A stretch of 64,000 nt of DNA, taken from positions 461,978 through 525,977 of the forward strand of contig NZ_FNEG01000003.1 in the NCBI RefSeq assembly GCF_900100075.1. The letters run 5' to 3'. Both the position numbers and the translations under genes were made by a program. The stretch comes from Chryseobacterium jejuense. GTDB lineage: Bacteria > Bacteroidota > Bacteroidia > Flavobacteriales > Weeksellaceae. Of this stretch, positions 1-9,480 are shown piece after piece (positions within the stretch are counted from its first letter, which is position 1; every line of letters starts with the position of its first letter). The notes under the pieces are model-generated. The model was given only the letters and a program-made list of their open reading frames with translations. It made no database searches and had not been told where the DNA came from.

Positions 1-1632
1 CATACCGTAAAGAGAAGCTCGTGCAGATTCCCAGTAGGCAGGAACAGAATCCAATAGAGTGAAAAGGTTACTAGGCCCCACAATATCAACTCCTGCAGCA
101 TATACATCAGGGGTGAATGCTAATCCGGCCAGAGTAGCATAGCCACCATAACTGCCTCCCATAATAACTACTTTGTTTTTATCAGCAATTCCTTTATCAA
201 TCAGGTATTTTACACCCCATGTGATATCATCCTGCATCAATTTTCCCCATTGCAGATCGCCTGCGTTCTGGAACTTTTTCCCATATCCGCCACTTGCTCT
301 GAAGTTAGGCTGCAATACAGCATATCCTCTGTTAGCAAGGAACTGTACATTTGAATTATAGCCCCAATAATCTCTAGGACCCTTTGGCCCTCCATGAACT
401 AAAACCACTACAGGTACATTTTTACCTGAAGATCCTGCTGGTAATGTAAGATAAGCCGGAACTTCAAGTCCATCACTGCTTTTGTAGCGGATTGGAGTCA
501 TGGAAGCGAGGTATTTTTCAACTTTCTTCAGTTCCGGTCTTGGAGTATATTGGAAGATTAATTCTTTTGTTTTGGTATCGAAAAAATAAGACTCAGAAAC
601 ATATTGGTCACTCCAAACTGAAATTAAAAATTTAGAATAATCTTTTGTAGAACTTGAAAAATTAATCTCTTTCCCTGGGAATTTACCCTGCAGGAATTTA
701 TAGTTAGCTTCCCAATTTTTATCTTTCCAGTAGTATTCAGTTTTATCACCCGTGTAAGAAGTGAAAATAATTTTTCTTGTATTTCTGTCTGCAGATAAGC
801 CGCCAAAATCTACTTTTCCTTTAGGGTCATTTTCTATTTTGGTGATCTGTTTGGTTTTGGGATCCATCAAAAATAATGCAGATTGATCCAGATCTCCTTT
901 ATTGGTTACCAGATAAAACTTTGAATTATCTTCATTCCAGTTCGGAATATAAGCTTCTTCAGTAACTAACGTTTCATAGATAGGAGTTAGTTTATCACCA
1001 TCTTTATACAAGAACTGGGTGGTTCCTTTATCGTCTGTTTTGTTTAAAATTCTAAGCTTTTCATCCCAATCGAAATCGTATCCTGTAATACGGTCTTTAT
1101 TTTCGAAAACCTTTTTCAGTTCACCCGTAGAAATTTTTAATGAGTACAGGTCATGCCATGCTTTATCACGGTTATTTAATCCAACCATTATCAGATCAGG
1201 ATCTTTTCTGCTAACCATATAGATTTGGGCTGCTACTTCATTAAGTGGTGTAAGGTTTCTCGATTCAGGAACTCCATTGGTGGCCTTAGCCATTGGGTCT
1301 ACAGCAAAAATATTGATGTTTTCATCACCGTTTTTATCCTTTACATACAGGATGTATCTTCCATCTTCTGACCAGAAATACCCATTTAATGGTCGTTTGC
1401 TGTCAGTTAATGGGTGGGCTTTTTCAAAAGGGTCATCGAATTTTTTCACCCAAATATTCATGATTCCACCATATTCTTTCAGGAATGATATCCATTTTCC
1501 ATCTGGGCTCAATTGCCCGCCGGTAATCTCAGGATTTCCGAAAAATAATTTTCTATCCAGTAATTGAGCTTCCTGTGCCTGAAAGTTTTGGAATCCTATC
1601 AGCAGGAGTAATACATAAAAGATTTTTTTCAT
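1..1632 (-). CDS. S9 family (prolyl oligopeptidase-type) serine peptidase, C-terminus cut off by the window edge
   Basis: The first 544 residues are present and the gene runs off the left edge. The start at 1632 gives an N-terminus [20 protein letters not shown], a clear signal peptide, so the enzyme should be exported. Residues about 30-370 read as beta-propeller-like repeats (for example SPDGKWISF and [13 protein letters not shown]). The catalytic alpha/beta-hydrolase domain starts near residue 390 ([19 protein letters not shown]) and contains the nucleophile elbow GGSYGGYA. The Asp and His of the triad would lie in the missing part. The family cleaves oligopeptides, often after proline; the exact substrate cannot be told from the sequence. 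The frame is open throughout the visible part. Confidence 0.93.
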   Translation of the reverse strand, partial: MKKIFYVLLLLIGFQNFQAQEAQLLDRKLFFGNPEITGGQLSPDGKWISFLKEYGGIMNIWVKKFDDPFEKAHPLTDSKRPLNGYFWSEDGRYILYVKDKNGDENINIFAVDPMAKATNGVPESRNLTPLNEVAAQIYMVSRKDPDLIMVGLNNRDKAWHDLYSLKISTGELKKVFENKDRITGYDFDWDEKLRILNKTDDKGTTQFLYKDGDKLTPIYETLVTEEAYIPNWNEDNSKFYLVTNKGDLDQSALFLMDPKTKQITKIENDPKGKVDFGGLSADRNTRKIIFTSYTGDKTEYYWKDKNWEANYKFLQGKFPGKEINFSSSTKDYSKFLISVWSDQYVSESYFFDTKTKELIFQYTPRPELKKVEKYLASMTPIRYKSSDGLEVPAYLTLPAGSSGKNVPVVVLVHGGPKGPRDYWGYNSNVQFLANRGYAVLQPNFRASGGYGKKFQNAGDLQWGKLMQDDITWGVKYLIDKGIADKNKVVIMGGSYGGYATLAGLAFTPDVYAAGVDIVGPSNLFTLLDSVPAYWESARASLYGM

Positions 1633-1727
1633 ATTTTTTTGATTTTGGTATTTGTTAATTTAGTCATTTATTTCCATAGAAAATGATAATTGATAATTCT
1701 TTTAGATTGAAATTGTGTTTGTTAAGC

Positions 1728-2846
1728 TTATAGCTCCAGTTCAATAATCTTTTTGGCCATCTTTTGATTGATCCTTTCAGGAATTAAGCTCATCATGAAA
1801 TTACGCAATGAATTTCCGTGTTCCCATTGAGAAATTTTTCCAATGGTACGGCTTGTATTGACAATATAATCTACCTTTTTTCTTCTGATTTTCTGAAATT
1901 CTTCAAAGGCAGCATTGAAATCGCTGCTTTTCTCTAACAGTTTTCCAATAACATAAGCGTCTTCAATAGCCTGACAGGCACCTTGTCCCATATTAGGTGT
2001 GGTAGCATGGGCTGCATCCCCAATCAGACAGAGGTTTTCAGCATACCAGTGAGGAATAGGAGTGAGGTCTGTAATTTCGTTACAGATGATATTTTCTTTT
2101 GAAGTAGCTTCTATCAGGTTCAAAACCAGACTATCGAAATCTTTAAATATATCTGCGATTTGTATGTATCTGCTAAAACTTTTCTCGTTGATACACGCAT
2201 ACCAATACACTTTTTTCTCAGAGATCTTTACGAAGCCAAAACGTTTTCCTTTCCCCCACATCTCAAAAGCTTCGTGATGGTGCTGTTCGGGAAGTTCAAA
2301 ATCTACTAAACCACGCCAGCATTTCTGCCCTGAGCTTCGGATTGATCCTGTTTTGAGAATTTGATTCCGGATAGGTGATTTTATACCATCAGCACCAAAA
2401 ACTATGGTGCTTTCTACCTGATTTCCATTTTTAAAGTCTAAAATATAGTTGTCTTTCTTTTCAATTGTCTGTAAAGAATGATTAAGCTTAATGGATGTTT
2501 GATCCAGGTTCTCTGCAAGAATACGTTGCAACTCGGCCCGGTGGATAGCTACGTTACAGGAGTTATATTGTTTTTCAAGTTCAAGAATTTCTGTTTTTGA
2601 AAAAGGCTTCAGAGATTCATTGGATAATGTAATTCTGTGAATTTTATTTCCTGCACCTTCAATTTTTTCCTTTAAACCTAACTTATCAAAAACCTGCATG
2701 GCATTTACGGCCATCATGATTCCTGCACCTACGGGTTTTATTTCCGGTGCAGATTCGTAGATGGTAAAATCATATCCATATTGTTGAAGAACATTTCCTA
2801 AGGTAAGCCCACCTATTCCGGCTCCGATGATTGAAATTGTATTCAT
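1728..2846 (-). CDS. FAD-dependent aromatic-ring-hydroxylase-type monooxygenase
   Basis: This 372-residue protein has the three fingerprints of group A flavoprotein hydroxylases: the N-terminal dinucleotide fold GAGIGGLTLG (residues 8-17), the central GADGIKSPIRNQ, and the C-terminal flavin-ribityl motif LIGDAAHATTPNMGQGA. Such enzymes use NAD(P)H and oxygen to hydroxylate an aromatic or related substrate. Length and motif spacing resemble TetX and the UbiH/salicylate-hydroxylase relatives, but I see no specific reason to call it a tetracycline-inactivating enzyme. There is no signal peptide, so it is cytoplasmic. It stands alone between the S9 peptidase and a repeat-bearing intergenic region. 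Confidence 0.88.
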   Translation of the reverse strand: MNTISIIGAGIGGLTLGNVLQQYGYDFTIYESAPEIKPVGAGIMMAVNAMQVFDKLGLKEKIEGAGNKIHRITLSNESLKPFSKTEILELEKQYNSCNVAIHRAELQRILAENLDQTSIKLNHSLQTIEKKDNYILDFKNGNQVESTIVFGADGIKSPIRNQILKTGSIRSSGQKCWRGLVDFELPEQHHHEAFEMWGKGKRFGFVKISEKKVYWYACINEKSFSRYIQIADIFKDFDSLVLNLIEATSKENIICNEITDLTPIPHWYAENLCLIGDAAHATTPNMGQGACQAIEDAYVIGKLLEKSSDFNAAFEEFQKIRRKKVDYIVNTSRTIGKISQWEHGNSLRNFMMSLIPERINQKMAKKIIELEL

Positions 2847-2902
2847 TGTTTATTTTGTGAAATGATGTTGTTGGAAATAAGCAAGGATATAAATATTTTA
2901 TA

Positions 2903-3068
2903 CTACGAATGCACGAATACAATTCTTTGTGCTTCTGTGTTTTGCCATTCTGAATACAGACATGAGATTCTTCCTTCGTCAGAATGACAATGTCATAAAA
3001 TAGATATAAGCACCATTATTTTTAGATACACAGGGTTAAACAGAATAAAATAATTCGTGCATTCGTGG
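2903..3068. repeat. MITE-like intergenic element with terminal inverted repeats, copy 1
   Basis: The ends CTACGAATGCACGAAT (2903-2918) and ATTCGTGCATTCGTGG (3053-3068) are inverted repeats matching at 15 of 16 positions around a 134-base non-coding centre. A second element with related ends lies at 26398-26529. No coding potential is visible inside. Confidence 0.6.
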
Positions 3069-3086
3069 CCTATAAAAAATGTACAA

Positions 3087-3164
3087 TTTTATCAGAGATA
3101 AAATCCTTGCGCCTTAAAAGCGTCTTTATAAGGTTAAATTTTTTGCGTCTTTGCGATTTCCAAC
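3087..3164. repeat. Dispersed intergenic repeat of about 78 bp, copy A
   Basis: The sequence from 3087 to 3119 matches the reverse complement of 22710-22742 at 32 of 33 positions, including a small hairpin (TTTTATC, AGA, GATAAAA). The flanking stretch up to about 3164 also corresponds, less perfectly, to the region starting near 22665. It abuts the inverted-repeat element at 2903-3068 and lies just after the stop of the GNAT gene. Confidence 0.6.
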
Positions 3165-3172
3165 CTTAAAGT

Positions 3173-3673
3173 TTATAGAGTTAACATATAGCTTTCAGAT
3201 ACTTTTTTGAAACCATATTTACCGAAAAAATGATGAGCTCCATGATTATCAACGCCACTTTCAAGCATAATAAAACTAACATTCCAGTTTTTGGATTCCT
3301 GAATCACTTCCTCCAAAAGTTTACCTCCAAGAGATTGACCTCTTACAGATTGGTCTAAAAGCATATCCTCCAAAATAGCATACTTTTTAAAAGGACTGTT
3401 GATAACATTGAAAACAAGCATCCCAACAATATTGCCATTATCATTTTCTGCGATTAAAATATTTAATTTTGAAGCCTCATTATAATCATAATCGGTCATA
3501 AGCTGCTCTGTAAATACCGCTCTGAGATCGGGATTCCAATGATTAGAATCTAGAGCTCTTCCATACATAATTTCACTGTGAGAGATATAGGAATCTGTTT
3601 TATGAGCAATAAAAAAATCTACGAGTTCTTCAACACGTGTTTTATCAGTAAGCCATTTCGTAGTATATTTCAT
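3173..3673 (-). CDS. GNAT family N-acetyltransferase
   Basis: A 166-residue single-domain protein of usual GNAT length. The acetyl-CoA loop is recognisable as QSVRGQSLGGKLLEEV (about residues 108-123; the family pattern is R/Q-x-x-G-x-G/A), preceded by the beta-4 strand YAILEDMLLD and followed by the strand FIMLESGVDNHGAHHFFGKYGF typical of motif B. The substrate is unknown; the family acetylates amines on small molecules or proteins with acetyl-CoA. It follows the lipoprotein gene at 4281 with a gap of only 8 bases, so the two may be cotranscribed. Confidence 0.85.
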   Translation of the reverse strand: MKYTTKWLTDKTRVEELVDFFIAHKTDSYISHSEIMYGRALDSNHWNPDLRAVFTEQLMTDYDYNEASKLNILIAENDNGNIVGMLVFNVINSPFKKYAILEDMLLDQSVRGQSLGGKLLEEVIQESKNWNVSFIMLESGVDNHGAHHFFGKYGFKKVSESYMLTL

Positions 3674-3681
3674 AATAGGTA

Positions 3682-4281
3682 TTATTTTAATTTCTTTAAT
3701 TCTTCCAGTAACTTATTCTGTTTGTTGATAAACTGATCCAGGCTATCTGTTTTTAAAGGATGAGCTTTTTGATACTTTTCAATTTCAGGAAGTGTTTTTC
3801 TGATTTTGAATATGATATATTGTTCGTAGATCGTACTTTGGTTGGCCTTGGTCTTTTTGATCAGATCTTTTATAGTCTGATTTTTTAAATTATACTTTTC
3901 AGCACTATTCTGGATCTCTTTTTCTATTTCAATTTTCGCAATAGAATCTGTTATTGAACCGGAAAGATTTTTAGCATCATGATAATAGTTTTCTGATTTA
4001 TCAAGGACACTGTTGTATTCATTGAGAACGGTATGGGTTTCATTGTTAATATCTACTATCTTTTTGTCAAGATTTTGTAGCGCTTTATCATTTTTCAGAA
4101 GCTCACCATAGATGCTTTGAACCAAATTTCCGCCACGGGAGTAGTCACTCTTTGCAATAGATGAAATAGAAGATTCTGCATTATCAACAGCATTTTCAAT
4201 AACCGGTTCGTTTTGTGGTTTATTTTCTTTACAGGAAAGTAAAGATAGAGCTAATGTAGCTGCGAAAAGTATTTTTTTCAT
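3682..4281 (-). CDS. Predicted lipoprotein, alpha-helical, function unknown
   Basis: The 199-residue product begins MKKILFAATLALSLLSCKEN, a signal peptide with lipobox LLSC, so cleavage before Cys17 and lipidation are expected. Past a low-complexity linker the protein is charged and almost wholly helix-forming (heptad-like runs around residues 60-120 and 150-199), suggesting a coiled-coil periplasmic or outer-membrane-anchored protein. I recognise no domain. The gene precedes the GNAT gene with an 8-base gap. Confidence 0.75.
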   Translation of the reverse strand: MKKILFAATLALSLLSCKENKPQNEPVIENAVDNAESSISSIAKSDYSRGGNLVQSIYGELLKNDKALQNLDKKIVDINNETHTVLNEYNSVLDKSENYYHDAKNLSGSITDSIAKIEIEKEIQNSAEKYNLKNQTIKDLIKKTKANQSTIYEQYIIFKIRKTLPEIEKYQKAHPLKTDSLDQFINKQNKLLEELKKLK

Positions 4282-4474
4282 AGTATGTTTGTTTTTGATT
4301 GATCATCAGTATCATATCCCAATAACTAAAATTAATCATTTGAATTCTATCACAGGGGATAAAAGATATTATTTTAATTAGTTGAACAAACTTTGAAAAA
4401 TGTTACAATAGCTTATAAGATTGAAAGTAAATCAATCTTTCTTTAAAATCTCTAAAATTATAGTTATATATGCT

Positions 4475-5050
4475 TTATTTCCAGGATTGAAACTTGTCAT
4501 GCATTATTTCTGCAATCTCGTTTACTCTTTTCTGGGCTATTTCATTATCTTGTCTGTATTCCATAGGTATCTTGTCATAGTCCATAACTTCATCGTTAGA
4601 CAAAAATCCTTTTAAATGGTTTAATACTCTAAAGATTATATGATTCATGCGCCAGCAAATAGAAGGCTCAATGTTTTGCATTTCATCAGTTTCTATTCCT
4701 TTCGTTTCACCGCCGATCCAAAGACTTCTATCAAATACGAAAGTAATGTCCTTATAATTTGACTCAGATTTATCATATTCAGGATTACTGAACAGTATTC
4801 TCCATCTTGGAATACCTGTTGCGAAGCGCATACTGCAAAATATGGGATGGAATAATCTCTTGCTTGTATCTACATCAGAAATGTTTTTTGGAGGCTCGGA
4901 GTAAAAATGGTCAAAAACCTCAATAAGATGACCTAGGTTGGGTTTAATAAATTCAATATAACGGGCAATAACAAATCCATTTTTATTCGATTGGCTGATG
5001 GAAGGAATATAAAACAGATCACCTGGTTTTGGCTTCATTAATGACTTCAT
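4475..5050 (-). CDS. Imm26-like protein (possible orphan immunity protein)
   Basis: A 191-residue soluble protein. The N-terminus (KPKPGDLFYIPSI followed by GFVIARYIEF) resembles the opening of the Imm26 family, in which a KxGDxFxIP strand precedes a G-x-x-x-A/GR strand. Imm26 proteins are found in polymorphic-toxin loci, where they protect against a cognate toxin. No toxin gene is adjacent here: the neighbours are a lipoprotein and rpoD. Alternative starts at 5050 and 5038 (MKSLM or MKPKP) cannot be separated. The family call rests on the N-terminal third only. Confidence 0.55.
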   Translation of the reverse strand: MKSLMKPKPGDLFYIPSISQSNKNGFVIARYIEFIKPNLGHLIEVFDHFYSEPPKNISDVDTSKRLFHPIFCSMRFATGIPRWRILFSNPEYDKSESNYKDITFVFDRSLWIGGETKGIETDEMQNIEPSICWRMNHIIFRVLNHLKGFLSNDEVMDYDKIPMEYRQDNEIAQKRVNEIAEIMHDKFQSWK

Positions 5051-5084
5051 TATACAATATTTTAATAGTACTATCTGGATATTT

Positions 5085-5115
5085 ATAAAAAAACGGAGCC
5101 TGAAAACAGACTCCG
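5085..5115 (-). terminator. Rho-independent terminator of rpoD
   Basis: On the minus strand a CGGAGTCTG / CAGGCTCCG hairpin with a TTTT loop is followed by a run of T (plus-strand A run at 5085-5093). It lies 25 bases beyond the rpoD stop codon. Confidence 0.8.
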
Positions 5116-5139
5116 CCTATAAAATTGTTTGCGCTAAAA

Positions 5140-6006
5140 TTATTTACCTAAATAAGATTTAAGGATCTTACTTCTGGTATTGTGTTTTAGTCTCTTAATT
5201 GCTTTTTCTTTGATCTGACGAACTCTCTCTCTTGTAAGATCGAAAGTCTCACCAATTTCCTCTAAAGTCATTGGGTGTTTTCCGTTCAGTCCGAAGTATA
5301 ATCTTACCAAATCAGCCTCTCTTGGAGTTAAAGTGTTCAATGCTCTTTCAATTTCAATCTGAAGAGATTCAAGCATCAAATCTTTATCAGGACTTGGTGA
5401 CTCTCCTGAACGTAATACATCATAAAGATTAGAATCTTCACCTTCTACTAGAGGCGCATCCATAGACAGGTGTCTACCGGAGTTTTTCATAGATTCTTTG
5501 ATATCTTCCTCACTCATGTCAAGAACTTCAGCCAATTCTTCCGGAGAAGGTGGTCTTTCATTTTCCTGTTCAAGGTGAGCATATGCTTTATTAATTTTAT
5601 TGATGGAACCAATTTTGTTCAACGGAAGTCTTACAATTCTTGATTGCTCAGCCAACGCCTGTAAAATTGATTGACGAATCCACCATACTGCATAAGAGAT
5701 AAATTTGAAACCTCTAGTTTCATCGTACCTTTTTGCCGCCTTCATTAATCCTAAGTTACCTTCATTAATTAAATCGGGTAAGGAAAGACCTTGGTTTTGG
5801 TATTGCTTAGATACAGAAACTACGAAACGAAGGTTGGCTTTAATTAATTTCTCCAATGCGGCTCTATCGCCAGCACGTATTCTTTGTGCCAATTCTACTT
5901 CCTCGTCCGCAGTAATCAGTTCCACTTTACCAATTTCCTGCAAATACTTGTCTAATGAAGCAGTTTCCCTGTTGGTAACCTGCTTAGTGATTTTTAATTG
6001 TCTCAT
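5140..6006 (-). CDS. rpoD: Primary RNA polymerase sigma factor (RpoD/SigA)
   Basis: The 288-residue protein is short for a primary sigma factor but is the normal Bacteroidetes size, lacking the long region 1.1 and the non-conserved insert. Region 1.2 is [18 protein letters not shown]; region 2 contains [36 protein letters not shown] and the promoter-melting segment [15 protein letters not shown]; region 3 follows with [15 protein letters not shown]; region 4 ends with the helix-turn-helix [22 protein letters not shown]. It directs core polymerase to the -33 TTTG / -7 TAnnTTTG promoters seen in this window. It is monocistronic with its own terminator. Confidence 0.97.
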   Translation of the reverse strand: MRQLKITKQVTNRETASLDKYLQEIGKVELITADEEVELAQRIRAGDRAALEKLIKANLRFVVSVSKQYQNQGLSLPDLINEGNLGLMKAAKRYDETRGFKFISYAVWWIRQSILQALAEQSRIVRLPLNKIGSINKINKAYAHLEQENERPPSPEELAEVLDMSEEDIKESMKNSGRHLSMDAPLVEGEDSNLYDVLRSGESPSPDKDLMLESLQIEIERALNTLTPREADLVRLYFGLNGKHPMTLEEIGETFDLTRERVRQIKEKAIKRLKHNTRSKILKSYLGK

Positions 6007-6267
6007 TTATTTTTTCCTCAAAAAAGAGTTACTATATAATATACGTATGGAAACATAAAAAGGTTACACCAATTTTATTTTTTTATTAAATATTTTAGTT
6101 GAAAGTGAATAGGAGAGGCTGGAACATGGATTTAGAAGGTAAAATAAAAAAAAATATATCAATTTTAAGAACATGATTCTTTAAAATAATCTAATATAAA
6201 TAACCTCCATCATTCCGCTTCTCTTGGCTCGGTGGTTTACCACAGTCTTTATGAATACTCAAACTTC

Positions 6268-6299
6268 AAAAAAAAAACGGAACCAAAGTCCCGTTTTTA
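6268..6299 (-). terminator. Rho-independent terminator of the S1/P1 nuclease gene
   Basis: On the minus strand the hairpin ACGGGAC-TTTG-GTTCCGT is followed by a run of about ten T. It sits about 30 bases past the nuclease stop codon. Confidence 0.75.
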
Positions 6300-6327
6300 T
6301 CTATATCTGTAAGAATTTTATTTCAAA

Positions 6328-7119
6328 TTAGAATAGCTCATTCAATACTTTAGCTAATCTTAATCCTCCGTACAACAATTGTCTTTCAAGAGTATCATTA
6401 AACTTGTATTGGTAGTCGTAAGATAATTTTGAATCATTTGGAGTCTGTGCATAGATCTTGTTAGCGATCTTGTGAGAATCATATAACCAATCTTCAAGAG
6501 TTCCGGATTGAATTTGATTAACCTCTTTTTTAGATTTAATATCCAGAAGTTTAGAATATTCAGTATAGCTGTATTTTTGAGAATCTACTAATTTACCATC
6601 CCAAACAGAGTGTAAATTGGTTTTCTCCCCGAAATACGTAACATTAATCTTGTTTCCACCTAAATCCTCTGCTCTTCCTACATGTAAAGGTTGTGCAAGA
6701 TCTCCCATAATATGAATAAGGAAGATTAAAGCTATCTTTCTGTCTTTTGCAGATGTTTTTTCGTCTTTAATCTGGCTGGATAGGGTATTAACCTGAGTGT
6801 AAAGACTTGGCCCTGCCTGCATTTTTAAGTTTTGGTCAAAAGCCTTAAGGTCAGTTTGCGGGTCAATGTTTACGTAATGCCATGATGAAGCCTGTTTCCA
6901 AACACCTGTAGTATCAGATTTGATGAAGTCTGGCCAGTTAGCCCAATATGCAAGACGTTCCTTGCCCATTATTTTTTTGATTTCTCTCTTAGCCTTTCTG
7001 GAAAGGTGATTTTCTGCAATATCTGCAATTACTCTGTGCCCCGTTAATCCCCACGCATAAGAATAAAGTGAAGAGGAAATGAATGCTAAAATCAGAATTT
7101 TAGAATAAATACTTTTCAT
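6328..7119 (-). CDS. Secreted S1/P1-type nuclease (zinc-dependent)
   Basis: I take the start at 7119 because it opens a proper signal peptide, MKSIYSKILILAFISSSLYSYA, with cleavage expected directly before WGLTGHRVIA; in this family the mature N-terminal Trp is itself a zinc ligand. Further trinuclear-zinc ligands are visible in GHRVIADIAENHL, WANWPDFI, SSWHYVNID and IHIMGDLAQPLHVGRAEDLGGN. The length (263 residues) is normal. Such enzymes cut single-stranded DNA and RNA and remove 3'-phosphates, probably for nucleotide scavenging outside the cytoplasm. A longer in-frame start at 7173 would bury the signal peptide. Confidence 0.93.
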   Translation of the reverse strand: MKSIYSKILILAFISSSLYSYAWGLTGHRVIADIAENHLSRKAKREIKKIMGKERLAYWANWPDFIKSDTTGVWKQASSWHYVNIDPQTDLKAFDQNLKMQAGPSLYTQVNTLSSQIKDEKTSAKDRKIALIFLIHIMGDLAQPLHVGRAEDLGGNKINVTYFGEKTNLHSVWDGKLVDSQKYSYTEYSKLLDIKSKKEVNQIQSGTLEDWLYDSHKIANKIYAQTPNDSKLSYDYQYKFNDTLERQLLYGGLRLAKVLNELF

Positions 7120-7173
7120 TTTAAATAACAATTTTAAGTCTGCAAAGATACGGCCCCCTTTCCGAATGAGCAT

Positions 7174-7555
7174 ATATTATCCCGAATTAATTCAAAAGAA
7201 TGATGTTAATAAAATTTAATCCAAATAAAATAAGTAATTATACTAGGTTTGGGGATAATTTTTTGTGAAAGTGGTACAAGTTATGCGAGACAAAGTATTA
7301 TAGGTAATATAATAAGGATAGGAAGTGAAGTTTCAAATATCCAACCTTGAACCTTAAACCCTTGATACTGAACTTCGAACTTTAAACTTTAAACCTTGAA
7401 CAAATTCTTCAATTACCGTATTTTTACGGAATTTACTGAATATTATTCCTTTTAATGTCAATAAATTAGTATTTTTAGAATAAAATTATTGCCAAAATAT
7501 TTTTTCAAACTTATGAGATATATTATCTTTACAAGTCATAATCACAGGAAACACT
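7174..7555. other. Intergenic region with degenerate AACCTTGAA-type repeats
   Basis: The 382 bases hold no ORF I can support. At about 7338-7403 there is a run of imperfect 7-10-base units (variants of ACCTTGAAC, ACTTTAAAC and ACTTCGAAC). A motif TATCTTTA at 7524-7531 resembles a Bacteroidetes -7 element (one mismatch to TAnnTTTG) and may be the promoter of the T6SS genes. Confidence 0.5.
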
Positions 7556-8497
7556 ATGCATGAGAACAATATAGTAGATATGAACTATAATAAGCTGCAG
7601 ACCGATTTTAAAGCAGAGGCTGTAGCTGTTAACCTTTTAAAATACCATCGGACGGTAAGCAATATATTCATTGATAGAGTCGGTGTGAACGACCGTGCTT
7701 ATTTAAAGGACATTAAAAGCATTTCGAGCAGTTATCTAGGTTTTGATGAGGAAGTATTCACGATAGAAAGTTATAGAGAAGGAATTTATGACTATCTTCC
7801 TGAAGGGTTGTTTCACCCACCTTCTCTCGGAGCTTCCAGAAAAAACGTAGATACGGTTGTAAGAGAAATCAGAAAACAGAAAAGAGTAGAGGATGATGCG
7901 CGAAAGTTTTTCCGCCCATTTGAGCTGGAAGTTTTTTTTACAGAGATCAGTGCACTGCTTAAAGAGGCAGAATTTGATATAACAAGCAATACGGATGCTT
8001 TGCTGGAAACAGTAAGTGAACTCTGGCCGCTTATTGATATGCTGGATAAACAGAGTGCCTATATATTTATGCATATTCTTCCGTTTTTCCATCAGATCCG
8101 TGGAGATAAAAGATGGTTTGAAAGGTGTATGACCGCTTTTCTTCAGGTTCCGGTTATGGTAACTTTTTCTCCTAATGTTGTTGATGAAATCGAGAAGAAT
8201 GATGATTCAATGCTGTTGGGAAATTCAAGATTGGGAGTAACGTATATTCCTAGTGGAAGACATATGGATGGACAACGAAACTGGGTGATAAATATTGGCC
8301 CGATTCCTTATGAGGAAATGAAAAAGTACATCCCGGGAAGCCCATTCAGAAAAGTTCTTCAGACATTGTATGATTATTTTCTTCCCATTACAGTGGATAT
8401 AGAAGAGAATTTCGTTACAGAAAAGCTGGAATACTCGTTCAGCCTAGAGGATGATGAAAGAAATGCCAGCCGCCTTGGATACTCTACATTCCTCTAA
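7556..8497 (+). CDS. tssG: Type VI secretion baseplate protein TssG-like (T6SS subtype iii)
   Basis: A 313-residue soluble protein. The N-terminal half (INxLKYHRTVSN-type strand, then YDYLPEGLFHPPSLG and FFRPFELEVFFTEI) has the look of the Bacteroidetes TssG baseplate subunit, which with TssF and TssK forms the wedge of the contractile injection machine. The assignment is supported mainly by context: TssN follows after 54 bases and TssK after that, all on one strand. An alternative start at 7580 (MNYNKLQ) would remove eight residues. TssF of this subtype is about twice as long, so TssG is the better fit. Confidence 0.68.
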   Translation: MHENNIVDMNYNKLQTDFKAEAVAVNLLKYHRTVSNIFIDRVGVNDRAYLKDIKSISSSYLGFDEEVFTIESYREGIYDYLPEGLFHPPSLGASRKNVDTVVREIRKQKRVEDDARKFFRPFELEVFFTEISALLKEAEFDITSNTDALLETVSELWPLIDMLDKQSAYIFMHILPFFHQIRGDKRWFERCMTAFLQVPVMVTFSPNVVDEIEKNDDSMLLGNSRLGVTYIPSGRHMDGQRNWVINIGPIPYEEMKKYIPGSPFRKVLQTLYDYFLPITVDIEENFVTEKLEYSFSLEDDERNASRLGYSTFL

Positions 8498-8551
8498 ATT
8501 ATTTTATTATATTTACAACTACCAACAAAGTATAAATTCGAAAAGAAACAA

Positions 8552-9454
8552 ATGGAAATTTCTTCAGTAAAAGGTATTTTTTTAAGGTATATTTTAATGC
8601 CTTTAATCGCCATCATCATGATGTTTATCCTGGGAATTATCAGGAGGAACAAACCTGCGATCAAAATTAAAGTAATTATTGTATACGTTCTTCTGTGCAG
8701 TTTATGCCTGGCATTACCAGGTTTTTTTGGATTTGCCGGAAATCTTTTTAATCCGTATTGGTATCTCATTGCGCAGGTTATTTACCTTATTTTTGGGATT
8801 ATTCACGTTAACTTATTACACAAATATTTCAAAAAGCATATTGATTCTCTAGCAATGAGTATTTTGTTTGAATCTATACTTTCATTAACGTGTATTGCTT
8901 TGGGTGGATTTTTATTTACCCTGTTATTCAACTGGATGAGTAAAGATACCGGGTATGCTGTAATGGCTGCTACAAGTATGCTGATTTTTGTGGTTCCTAT
9001 GGTATTTTATTATTGCTATATTCAGTTTATCAGTATTCCGTTTGATATTTACAAAACATGGAGGTATTCTCCGGAGCAAAAGCTTCCTGATTTTGAAGGG
9101 GCAGATTTCGACCGTCTGATGGTTCTGAATGTTGAATTAAGCAAAAAACTTGAAGACTCAAACCGATTCAGAATTAAAGCTAAAACGCTTCCAACCGGAA
9201 TTACTTTTGGAGATTGGTTCTATAGAGTGGTAGATGATTATAACCATAAAAATCCGGGATCTATCATTCATCTTTCCGATGAAGTAAGAGAACCTTACTA
9301 TTGGATTTTTTATACCAAAAAATCGTTTTTCAGCTTTAGAAAATATATAGATTTCGACCAGGACATTACTGCAAACAGCATTTCTGAAAATGAAGTGGTT
9401 ATTTGTAAGAGAGTCATTCAGCATGAAGAGGAGGGAGTCGCAAGAAAATCATAA
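8552..9454 (+). CDS. tssN: Type VI secretion transmembrane protein TssN (subtype iii)
   Basis: A 300-residue inner-membrane protein with five likely hydrophobic segments in the first 170 residues (about 9-28, 40-61, 70-90, 104-129, 136-158), followed by a soluble domain of about 130 residues. This topology and the position between TssG and TssK match TssN, one of the subtype-iii-specific proteins (TssN to TssR) thought to replace the TssJLM membrane complex of other T6SSs. The gene ends 26 bases before tssK. The call is from topology plus context; I have no alignment. Confidence 0.72.
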   Translation: MEISSVKGIFLRYILMPLIAIIMMFILGIIRRNKPAIKIKVIIVYVLLCSLCLALPGFFGFAGNLFNPYWYLIAQVIYLIFGIIHVNLLHKYFKKHIDSLAMSILFESILSLTCIALGGFLFTLLFNWMSKDTGYAVMAATSMLIFVVPMVFYYCYIQFISIPFDIYKTWRYSPEQKLPDFEGADFDRLMVLNVELSKKLEDSNRFRIKAKTLPTGITFGDWFYRVVDDYNHKNPGSIIHLSDEVREPYYWIFYTKKSFFSFRKYIDFDQDITANSISENEVVICKRVIQHEEEGVARKS

Positions 9455-9480
9455 ACACAAAAAATTAAAAAGTATTAAAC

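Noticed and set aside
624..806. Small ORFs on the opposite strand of the S9 peptidase and similar shadow ORFs elsewhere
   Set aside because: They overlap well-supported genes in other frames and have no motif, signal or conserved composition.
1728..2846. Tetracycline-inactivating TetX-type monooxygenase
   Set aside because: Only general flavin-hydroxylase motifs are visible; no specific TetX resemblance could be checked.
4475..5050. Toxin-immunity pair
   Set aside because: The Imm26-like gene has no toxin partner beside it, so a pair is not supported.
7338..7403. Short AACCTTGAAC-type repeats considered as an operator array
   Set aside because: The units differ too much in length and sequence for a binding-site array; kept only as a degenerate intergenic repeat.
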